Source: Eucalyptus grandis
Taxonomy: Eukaryota; Streptophyta; Magnoliopsida; Myrtales; Myrtaceae
Length of the DNA stretch: 64,000 bases
Direction of reading: 5' to 3'
Assembly: GCF_016545825.1 (NCBI RefSeq)
Contig: NC_052612.1
Coordinates: 44,685,738-44,749,737 of the forward strand
Made by a program: the position numbers and the translations under genes. Position 1 is the stretch's first letter; every line of letters begins with the position of its first letter. A model generated the notes under the pieces. The model saw nothing but the letters and a program-made list of their open reading frames with translations, was not told the origin of the DNA and did no database searches. Positions 22,263 to 33,000 of this stretch are shown piece after piece.

Positions 22263-25200
22263 GATTCTAATAGAACTGCAATTGTTCTAGGCTGAACTGA
22301 TTCAGAAGGAGCTGCAACTATCGTAGACTGAACTAATTCAGATGGACCTGCAACTGGGTTCTTCTTACTCTTCTTTCTTGTTGGCGCAGCCAATGTCTTC
22401 TTCTTTATTGGCGCAGCCATTGATTCTTGAGTTGGGCCCTGAGAGATAAGAACCTCCAAACTTCTCCCGAGCTTCAAAAAGAAAATTCAATTACCAACAA
22501 AAGTTTGCACCATAAATTAAATTAAATGCAGCCTATAAAACTTACATTAAAAATGACTGTTCCAGTACGCCCATCTACATAAAGGCCAATAACCATATTA
22601 TTTAAACCTCTTCGCAAGAGCCCTTCTTGTTCAAAGGGGAATGTCACTTTCAAGTACTTATGATTAGTTGGCTCTTCTTCTCACTTGCGATTTCTTGGGC
22701 TCTTGTTGTGACTGTTTAGCTACAGCAGGGGCTTCTTCAGGCTAATTCTTCAGTTAGGCGTCTTCTAGATGGCCTTCTTGTAGTTGGCCCTTGATTTGGC
22801 TTTCTTCTGGTTGTTTTTCTATTTAGCCCTTCAGCTTCAGTGACACCTTCTGTTGGCTTTTGTGGTGGCCCTTATGATGACCTTCTAGTGGCTTTTGCGG
22901 TGATCTTGATGATGGATATTGTAGTGGCCCTTCAGTTGGGCCCTCTATTAGTAACTGAGCTCTAACTTATCTTATTTGAATCTAAGAAAAAGACAAATGA
23001 CATCATAAATATAATATCATGCCATATATCAACATAAATGAAAACTAAACACAAACTATTGAACTTACTAGGTATTTTTTTTCTCTGCTGCTACTGAAGA
23101 ACAGTCAACTTAACTAGCCATTCAATTGCTTCAACTAATCCTTCAGCTGGTTGTCTTCTACCTTGCATTCTTTTAATAGGCCCTTCAGTTTCAGGTACAG
23201 TAGAGGCTTCGGCCAATCCTTCACGTGCCATTCTCGTGACTTAATAAAGACAAAAACATTATATACATGTCAATTATATCTATGTACATATTTGTAATAA
23301 ACCATAAAGCAACATAAACACAAACGTCATGATTTACTAGGTTTATTGTTGTTGACTCACTTCGCCTTTCTGTTTGTCCTTCTCCAACTGTCCCTTCACT
23401 AGGCCCTTCGACTGGCCTCAACTGTTCTTGCTACTTCCTTAATTGACAACCTTTAGTATTGTGCCCTGCTATGTGGCAAAAATAGTGCATCATCTTTACA
23501 CCTATCATACTTATCCTACGCTAACATGAGACCTCTCCCTCCGTCATTCTTCATTTTCACTTTGGTCTTTTCATTTTCTTCTTTAGTGGCAAAGGTTGAG
23601 GTGTTTCACGATTTATTAGCTCCCAAAATTTGCTACTTCTAATTGACTGCATCATGAATTGGTACAAAACAAGATATTTCGGTTTCTTGTACCAATCATC
23701 AATGTAGTCCTCTATGTTGTGGCCCTTCAATTGGATGGCACATATGGCATTTATATAAGCAATTCCACTTAATTGACATACTCTACATGAACACTTCCTC
23801 GTACCTAAATGGACAACATACTTATCGGAACCCTTCATTATCTCATATCCTTCATCCTCATTCCAAATGGGATAACAATACTTACTTACGGCCAAGTTCT
23901 CATCCAATTTCTTAGCAATCCTAGAATCACATTGCCTAGTCCACTTTGCAGCCTTGTTTCTTTATCTATGCAGCCTAGTCATGACCATAACCCATATATC
24001 TTCAAGCATCGAGATAATTGGTTTGCATCTAACATCTATTATCCTCCCATTGAATGCTTCACAGATGTTGTTATTGATGTTATCGCACTTGAATTCCTCA
24101 TTGAAGAACGCCCTACACCAATACTTCAGTTCTGTTTGGAATAGTGTATCATAACATTCCTTTGTCAATTGAAACGTTTCTTCTTTGGCCATCCTAAAGT
24201 TAGTCATATTTATGCTCTTTACTAGCTGCCAAAATTGCGACTGCAGCTTATCCCTTTGTAAGTCTTTGCCAATTTATGTATATGTGCCGCGTACACATTT
24301 GATGTTTGGCATAAGGCAACAATTTAGCTATTGCCGGAACCAATCCCTGCAATAATTCAAAATAATAAATGTAAGCAAATGACATGTTGATATCAAAAAG
24401 CAAACAATTAACCAAATTTTCAAAAAGCAAACATTACCTTTTGTTGGTCACTCATGAACGCCCACCATTCCTCATTTGTTATCTCCAAATTAGTCATCAA
24501 TTTTTTTAGGAACTAGGACCAATTGTTCTTGTTCTCTACTCTCACAACAACCCAAGCCGGTGGAAATATTTGATTATTTGCATCTCTTCCAATTGCGGCC
24601 AGTAATTCTCCTTTGCACAAGCCCTTCAAAAAACAATCGTCCAATCTTATAATCCGTCTACAACAAGATAAAAATCCTTGTTTGCATGTATCAAAGCAAA
24701 TATAAAACTTATCAAACTTAGTCCTACTATCAGGAAAAGGTCTTTCCACGGCCTCTACATACACTCTACTTGAAAGATTTTGCAGCCTACATTCCTAAGC
24801 ATAATCCCACAATTGTCCATATTCGCTATTGTACTGACCAATGAGTATCTTCATCACATTTTGTTTCGATCTTTTGCATTGATTCCTAGATATATTGATG
24901 CCTATCTGCTCCTTCATCAGCATTCTGAACTCGGTATTATTCATCTGAGGCATCAGTTTAATCAGATCAAAGAAGTGCTTGGACAACCATGCACTTGTTA
25001 CCTTTTTTATTTTCAAAATTAATAGAACAAGTATGTTCCTCTTAGTAGGTTTTAATTTGGAATGATCCACTTTTCCTAACAAATGCGCCATAAATCTTCC
25101 ATGGACAATTTTGCTGCAAACACCTAGCTCTTACAAAGTCAATATTCCTCTGTGCAGCAATGAAATTCTTTAGTATAGCTTCCCTAAATTGTTTCGCATA

Positions 25201-26040
25201 TTTAAATTTCATACCTACCGACAAAGTAGGAGAGGCAACGGATGGATCATAAGAAGGAAATTTACTTTTCTTTCTATGCACAACTCCTTGATCTTCTTTA
25301 AGCTTATCATGAGAAGTAGCATTCCCAACACTTTCTTCATAATAAGTCTCCTTGCCAGCAGCACCAACATCTGCAAGGCCTTCGGTCTTGTTTGGAACTT
25401 CATCAGCTAGCTGCAAAGCTGCAAACTTATTTGTCAAAAAATCCCTTTGTTTTTTTCTTGGTTGTACAAGCTTCTCGTCATCGTTATCACTTATGAAATT
25501 TCCAGCAGGTAGCCCTTCATCGTCATCATCACTTGATTTAACTACATCCCAATCTAATCCCATGATTGTGACATCACATATGTCATCATCACTTTTGTGA
25601 ACTACATCTGCGCTCTTCTCATCTCCATCGTGTCTATCCTGCCCTTCTTCGACCCTAATCTTAGTACTACCTTAAATACCATCCCCTTCTTGTCCTTCTT
25701 GGGCGCTCTCTCCATCATCATCTTCATCATCACTTTCACTATCATACTCAACATATACTTTTACCCCTTCACCATAAAGATAATGGTATAGAACATCCTT
25801 AAAACCATTATCATCTTCTAAACTTCTCAAATCATCTCTTAAGCCTTTCCTAGAAACACAATACAGCAACTTCTGAACTTTACAAGGCAAATAAGTCACT
25901 ATATCTTTAACAAATCCTATATAAGACACATTCTTTATCTCGAAAAAGATGTTGCCCTCATTTTCACCCTTATACTCCCACTCATCCTCCCCAATTACAA
26001 AATCCCCACCGTAGCAAACTATGACAGTAACATAAGCCAT
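22235..26040 (-). pseudogene. MuDR-type (MULE) transposase, broken by stops and a frameshift
   Basis: Domain order from the ATG at 26040: PB1-like N-terminal domain (26040-25700), acidic linker, MuDR DNA-binding domain (about 25240-25042, VGMKFKYAKQFREAI then CPWKIYGAF), MULE catalytic domain (24764-23962), SWIM finger (about 23800), zinc knuckle (about 23490, CHIAGHNTKGC) and a Pro/Ser-rich tail (22477-22235). Likely acidic residues are LDDCFLKG, SDQQKG and ICEAFN. A splice-like intron (AAG|GTAATG ... TTGCAG, 24436-24349) follows SDQQK. In-frame stops occur at about 25672, 25042, 24795, 24513 and 23962, with a frameshift near 25005. The SWIM motif has CSC but the later Cys/His pair is degraded (IAYINAIC). 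The copy is inactive. Confidence 0.8.
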
Positions 26041-26998
26041 TTCTCCACCAAGAAAATGAACAATTAGTTTGTGGGACCACATCCACAAAGAACAACAGAC
26101 AAATGCACATGAGAGTCCCACACTCTCATGAACTTTATTAAAGAAAAGAGAAGGGGGAAGAGATGCACATGTTAGGCCATTTACTAGAAAGATACCATCC
26201 ACGACAAAAAGAGATCCCCACATTGATAATATGCCCCTACATAACAGCCAAAAAAGAGGTCGCCACTTTGATTATTTGTCTTCCATTCTCTTAAAATATT
26301 AACCAAAAACAGAGGTCCCCACGACAAGCACAATTCCTCAAGACACCCATTTCAACACTTCAATTTAAAAAAAAAAAAAATGACCAGACATCCACACAAC
26401 AACCACTCTGAACAATCAAAATCGTTGCCGAACATCACATTTCACATCTAACCCCTAAAAATCTCCCTCGCACATCACAATATCACATCAAAGCTTTAAA
26501 CACACATCATAGTAACACCATCCTAAATCATACATCACAATAACACCAAATCTTCGAGGTCGAGCCCTAATTTTCCCCTTATCGAATTGTACATTAAATT
26601 GCCAATCCAAACCCCCATTAAGGTTTTAGTACCACTTCTGACCCTTAAATTGCACAACAAAGTACCATCCGAGCCAACCTCCACATTTCCCCGCCGAACC
26701 CCAAATTTTCCATCGGAGCCCTAATAAAAGAATTTGAACCCTAATTTCATCACAGAAGAATGGGAGAATGGACTAAACCTAGAGGAGCGACGATGGTGAG
26801 CAACGACAACAACCAACAACGGCGACTGACGACGGTGACCAATGACCACCTCTGGGCGTGAACGGCGATGGAAAGAAGGGTCTAAGATTTAGTGTGAACG
26901 CGAGTGAATGGGGAGGAACGGCGATGGCCAGGTTTACTTAAGCCAAAATAACCTAAACGACATCATTTAGCACCAAGGAAAAACGACAGTTTTACTAA

Positions 26999-27835
26999 TG
27001 GAAAATCCTAAAACTTGTTACAAAAATGCAATTGAGTCCTAAAACTTACAAAAAGTGTAATCAAATCCTAAAACTTGTCAAAATGGTTCAATTGAATCAT
27101 AAAATTAACACCGTCAGTTTTACTAATGGAAAATGCTAATGTGAAATTTTAAATGATTTTTTTTTATTTTCCATCGGGCTTTTTAAAATAATTTTTATTC
27201 AATTTTTTTAAAATATATTTAAAACTAAAATTCATTTTTTTAAAAACTGTTAAAAAAGAAAAGAAAAAGAAAATGGCACCTCCGACGCCACCGCCCATCG
27301 CCAAACGGGCCGGCGACTGAGCAGATGTCGCCGGCCACTGCTCGACCAAGGCGAGGCCTTGACGGCCCAAGGCGAGGGCCGGCGACCCTCGCTTGGCGCG
27401 GGTGAGGCGCCTAGATCTAGGGCACGCCGGCCCTCACGGGGGGCTAGCTAGGCCTCGCCTTGGTCGGGCGGCGGCCCAGCGACCTCCACCTAAGGCTAGC
27501 GACCGTCGCCGGCTCCTCCGGCAATGGGCGGCGACGGCGGAGTTGCCATTTTCTTTATTTTCTTTTTTTAACATTTTTTTAAAAATGAATTCTAGTTTTT
27601 AAATATAATTTAAAAAAAATTGAATAAAATATTATTTTAAAAAGCCAGGTGGAAAATAAAAATTATTTAAAATGCCACATCATCATTTTCGCCAATAAGA
27701 CCGATGGTGTTAATTTTAGGACTCAATCGAATCATTTTGACAAGTTTTAGGACTTGATTGCACTTTTTGTAAGTTTTAGGACTCAATTGCATCTTCATAA
27801 CAAGTTTTAGAATTTCTATTACATTTATCCTTTTT
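26999..27835. mobile_element. Long-TIR element with GC-rich core, nested in the MULE
   Basis: Inverted arms of roughly 280-300 bp match closely: CCTAAAACTTGTTA, CAATTGAGTCCTAAAACTT, CAATCAAGTCCTAAAACTTG and AAAATTAACACC occur in order on the left and, inverted, on the right. The arms flank a GC-rich core (27280-27540) of GGCGAGG/GCCGGCG motifs. Short frames in the core are compositional. Long arms suggest a MULE-like or fold-back element. The target duplication is unclear. Confidence 0.75.
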
Positions 27836-28026
27836 TTTTTAAAACGTTTGCCACCTCAGTAAAAGATGTCACCGGAAAATGCCACGTATGCAATTTAACT
27901 AGATTTTCTCGCCGGTGGCACTCAAGTGATCTATTTTGTTCCGATTTTGGCACTTAATTATTATTTTCATAACTTTTGGCACTTAAATATCCCTTGCACT
28001 CCAGGTGTCCGAGTGTCCTACTTTTT

Positions 28027-28530
28027 TTATCATGAAAAACCTCAAATTGGGTGTGACAAATTTATTCCAAACTAATTTTTTTATCACGAAATACCTTAAA
28101 CTGGTATGCTTATAACAAATTTATCATAACTAACCATAAAAAATCAAAAACCGGTATACTTGTAAAAATACACCCCAAACTAATTTATTCAACCGCCAAA
28201 ACTCTTAAATTGATATATTTGTGATAAATATACCCTCCGTTAAGTTGAATTAATACATTAGAAAATCACAAAAATTATATAACTATTACAAATGGAGAGA
28301 AAAATCGCAAATTGGTACATTAATTAAGTGTCACATGTCATTCAATTTAGTAATTTGATAATAAAATTTAACTGAAATTAACATAAAGTAAATTTATCAT
28401 AAATGTGTTAGTTTGGGATAAATTGATTAAAGGTGCACAAATTTAGGATTTTTAGTCGTCAAAAAATTAATTTTAGGTAAATTTATCATAAGTGTACCAG
28501 TTTGGGGTTTATAAGATTTAAAAAAAAAAA
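28027..28530. repeat. Cluster of 'AAAACCTCAAATTGG...GACAAATTTAT' repeats
   Basis: Several degenerate units of about 50-60 bp: AAACCTCAAATTGG or ACCTTAAACTGG, a GTGAC/ATAAC step and AAATTTAT. The first four run in the plus direction, the last two (28390-28520) are inverted. A single unit also lies left of the MULE at 19876-19925. The inverted layout suggests the ends of another small TIR element. Confidence 0.6.
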
Positions 28531-28554
28531 ATTCACGTCATTAAAAAATTAAGA

Positions 28555-29490
28555 AATTTATCTAAAAAGTCATAAACTTATTGCACTTTTATCAATTCAG
28601 TCATTAACCTTTTAATCTTACTAATTATGTCATAAACATTTTCATTTATTGCTAGTTGAATGTTAAACATTTTCACTTCTTGCCAATTAAGTCCATTCAA
28701 TTATTTTTTTACTGAAATTCACTCGAATGAATGTCGGCAGTACCACCAACCATCGTAGGATAGGCTGGCCTCTAGCCTCTCCCTCCACAGGCGAGGCCTA
28801 ACCGGGTGTGGGCTAGCCCCCGTGAGGGGTGCCGACAAGGGTCAACCTTGCCTAGGCCAAATTTGGCAAGGCCAACCCTCGTCCAAACAACATGAGACCG
28901 ACGAGGTTAGGCCAAGCGGCCTCGCTTGGGCGTCATCTTTGCCAGGATGATGCCACACCCGAGGCCAGCCCTCACTAAGGCTAGGGTAGGCTCGCTTGGC
29001 ATTGCCTTCTCCCAATTGACACCCAACAAAACTGCTTTGGCCTTGGCGAGGGCCACCCTCGCCATATCTAGCTTGGGTGAGGTCGACCCTTGCCTTATCT
29101 CACCTAGCCGACCCTCGCATATGCAAGGGCGCCCCTCACCAAGGCTAACCCTCGCTTGTGGCGAGCAAGGCCGACCTACTCTACCATGACTGGTGGCCGA
29201 ACATCGCCTATGGCCAAAGCCTAACCACTGGCAAAAGGTACAAGAAGACCAAAAAGAATGGAAAGAAAAAAATAATCATAAAAAATAATTTAAAAATTAT
29301 AATACTACTAAAAATTATTCACGCCCGGCGCTTGGGAGGTGCTACAATCAAATTCCAACCAAAGTTAACCGAATAGACTCAATCGGCAAGAAGTGAAAAT
29401 ATTTACAACGTTATTGGCAAAATTGAAATTTTTAGAACTGAATTGACAAAAATATAATAAGTTTAAAACTTTTTCGACAATTTTCCCCAA
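28555..29490. mobile_element. TIR element with GC-rich core
   Basis: The left arm AAAAAGTCATAAACTTATTG..TATCAATTCAGT is matched, inverted, by the right arm AAAAAGTTTTAAACTTATT..GTCAATTCAGT, followed on both sides by a CATTTTCACTTCTTGCC-type block. The core (28730-29220) is GC-rich with CTCGCC/GGCGAGG motifs and no supported gene. Same structural type as 26999-27835 with different arms. Confidence 0.65.
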
Positions 29491-29499
29491 AAAAATTTA

Positions 29500-30062
29500 A
29501 GGACCATGCCAAACGCATCTCTATTCTTTTTTTATTATACAATTACCAAACATGTTTAAATACTTAAAAATTGATCTAAGGAACAAAATGAGAACTATTT
29601 CTAAATAGAAATTTTTTCTGAGAACAGAATAATTATCAAACCCACCCTGAAAGTGAACGCTAACATTTAACATATATTTTACAGCCCACGATGAGGAGAG
29701 CATCCTTTTCAAATTCGAGTATCGCTTCTGCTCCCACATCTGCATGGAGGTTTCAGAGCTGAGGTAGATAACAAAACACGCTTCGTTCTTCACTTATGCA
29801 GGTCATAACGAGAAAAAGGCAAGAGGCATATATTCTCTCCGCCTCAAAGATCGGGGATATTAGACGAATAAATGGACGATATTTATGTCCGAGCATGCGG
29901 GCCCTTGAATGAATGAGCTAAAACACATCCCCCCTCCTTTTTCCGTTCATGGAATATTTCCAACCGCAGCTGGATCCAGAATACTCTGGGCGTTCCTTCT
30001 ATTCCAAAGTACTGCCATTTGAAAAACATGGCTTTCCTTCGTGTGGAAGACAATTCAACACC
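29500..30062. other. Region downstream of IDE copy B, with remnants of a low-GC element
   Basis: Bases 29510-29660 carry inverted hAT-like fragments (ACCAAACATG, then ATCAAACCCACCC). Bases 29660-30062 hold the probable 3' UTR and downstream flank of copy B. No gene is seen. Confidence 0.45.
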
Positions 30063-33000
30063 TTACAACTTCACTCGACCATAAGCCCCTTTAAATGAGC
30101 CATAAAGAGGTTGAGATCTTCGAAAGCTAAAGATATCCTCAATTTGAATCGAGGATGGTTGAGCCTGTTGGTTTTTGTTGCTCATGTACTCAGATGTGTG
30201 CAGGCTCCCATAAACACGAACGGACAGCGTCTTCTTTCTAGCTGCGCCAACTTTTATATATTCATTGAAGAAATCCAGCAACTCTTGCTGTTTTAGCTGT
30301 CTCAGAGCTTCTACCTGTTCCACTATCATTTGTAAGAACTTGATACTTTACTATTTAAGTATGCCTTTGAGAATTTCACGCTAAACAAAGGGTGTCATTA
30401 ATATCAATCATGTTTCTAACCACTATCTCCTAGTGCTGGCAACTCCACCCATTTTAGTGGTCAAAGCAGAAAGAACAGAGTTAATGTCTAGATCGATGTT
30501 CATACCTCAGTTTCTCTCCTATCAAATTTCAGAGTGCCGTCGGAGATTTCTTTCCAGTAGAATGCACATTCTTCCCTCAGATTCTTGTGCTTCTCAAGCT
30601 TCATATCGATCAACGCATTCACATTGCTCTGCATATGATAAGGAAATGATTAGTTTGATTATGCTATGTCTCCCAGCTAAAGATGGCACAGTTAGCTTGC
30701 ATTATCCTCCATTAAAGAATCCACTTGAGTACAAATCTTGAAAATGGGATGGATTTAGGGAAGTCGGTAAGAAAGAAGATTCTCATTAAGTAAATATTGC
30801 AGCGCAAATCCTTTTTGGAAGTGATTTTTACCCCAGAAATGAAACACCACTACAAGAGATTTTTCCTATTGAGTATTTCGCATATAACCTCCCAAAAGAT
30901 TCTAGGTGCTTTTTTTTTGCCCCATTTGGGGGGGCGAGGTTGGCAGGGTTACATGCACTATCACTAGTCCGTTAGCCTATCCAGGAAGAGGAACTGAGGA
31001 AGTGCTTGATGCAAATTTTTCCAGGTGCAAGTTCTATCACTCCTTCCATAGGAGGCATTCAGGAAGAAGATGAACAAGACTTGAGAAGCAATATTCGTCC
31101 AAGGACCAACAGATAACATCAGCTCATTTTCCATTCTATGTGCCCTCTATTACGCAGTCAAGCCTGCCTCCAACATTGCTGCAGATTCTAACTGAAGAAG
31201 AAAGCAGGCTGGATTCTTAAGAGTGATAATATGAACATTGACACTACTTAGTTGACAACATCCTTGATTATTTGAATCATCATGAAAGTGGCTACATCAT
31301 TCCAAGTTTCATTCATATTGATGTACCTTCCACATTCCAAGCATCACGAACAAAATTTTCAATATAGATCAAATACCAGAAATTCAAATGGTAATCTTAC
31401 CATTTGATATTTATTATCAATTTTCAATTATTCAACCATTTTATTTTGCCAATGAAGGTTCGCCCTCGATTAATGTACCTTCCAAATGCAAGCATCATTT
31501 GACTCACCTTGAATTCTTCATTTGTCATCTGAGATAGTTTGCTTTCGAACATTTTTAGGAATTCCTCGACTCTCAAATCAATATGCCCCGGCCCCTAAAA
31601 AGATGGATGATTAAAATATGAGGTAATGACCTTGGTCCTAAAAGACAAAACAAAATGTTGCCAGTCACCTTCACTGTGGATTGGATAATGAATTGTAGTC
31701 CACGAATTCCGTAATCATTCCTGTGTTGAATGATACAAAAGAAATATGAGGAATAGCAATGGTGCATGTAAATTTTGTAGTTCGAGTGCCTGAAGTACCT
31801 CTGCATAAGCACAGTTATGTACCCAAGCTGCTCCACCGATCTAAGCTGGTGGAATGCCGGTTGCTTGGCAATTAGAGCAAAAAGCTGAAGTTTTACATTC
31901 ATCACGATATCATCCCGGTGAACCTACATAATCAATCAAATAGCCAATCAAACCCTTCCAAAGAAACAGGACATTGAAAAATTAAAAAGCAAGACATTAC
32001 TAAAGTCATACCAGAAGAAGAGAGGGAGAAGTAGTGGGAGGGGGAGCTAGACACTCTCATTTTCAGAGTTAATTACCCCCTTCAGTATTTCGGCACAGGA
32101 ATACAAATGTGTCGAGAAAGCAATAACATGAAATATGTAAATCAACTCACAGACAACAGAAGAACAAAGAAAAGTTTCAGAGTAAAAAATAAAACATAGA
32201 TTAGTTAACAATAAAATTGAAAAAGCAAGTTTATACATTTAAAATAAAAGACAGTATCCTTAAGAATATATGACTTATCAAATATTAGATGTTCCTTTGT
32301 CAAGCCTCAGACAACTACCGATCCGATGACATCCATACCAAACCCAAAAAATGTTCATCTTCTGGTCTTCCAGCAGATTTTCAATCACCAACAGCAAATG
32401 GAAGAAACAAGCACTCGACTGGATATACTAGGCAAAAGTATATTCATTGGGCAGGGAAACCAAGACAAACTTCTAATGTTTTTTTTTTTTTTTTTTTTGG
32501 TGAAAGTAAGTGATATATTAGGAAAAGTTCAAACTGTACAATCAATCGGCTTCAAAAACTTCTAACGTTTGAGTTCACCAAATGAAGGATGAAACAGGAT
32601 GTAACAAGAGGAATTATTGATGTTAAATAAGTACTATTTATATCATTCTGCAGACGAATAAAGCATTACACTCCCTTTAACACAAAGGAACAAGAATAAC
32701 CACATGTAAATTCTAAACTTAAAAGTCTTTTTAAGTGAAGATTGACAAGGAGAGTGACAGCTAAAGCAATCTTCATTTCGGAGATAACATATATGCTAAG
32801 CTTTCAGGTTACATCTGAGTTTCATTCCTGCATATGCAAATCAAGTTACAGAACTACCTGAATATAGTGCACCAGACAGGAATTCTCGTCACTTGGATTT
32901 AGGCCTTCTGCAGAGTAGAAGTGACTCAATCCAGTTCCAAGTTTAACTACTCTATTTGTCAGATGCTGGGATGGATATAATTGTCGACATATTGGCTGTG

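Larger units (their letters stand above)
19927..28019. mobile_element. Degenerate autonomous-type MuDR-like element (MULE)
   Basis: Inverted subterminal regions match: the left (about 19960-20140) and the inverted right (about 27850-28000) share TAAGTGCCAAAAGTTA, then a GTGCCAC or GAGTGC block and a shared GTGGC block. Between them lie a GRF zinc-finger gene on the plus strand near the left end and a MuDR-type transposase on the minus strand starting near the right end. This convergent layout resembles maize MuDR (mudrA/mudrB). The transposase has several stops, so the copy is not functional as it stands. A long-TIR element (26999-27835) is nested near the right end. No target duplication could be fixed. 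Confidence 0.75.

Noticed and set aside
27164..27602. Ala/Arg/Gly-rich frames in the GC-rich core
   Set aside because: Compositional frames inside a transposable element, with no family motif. The same holds for cores at 5858-6055 and 28926-29189.
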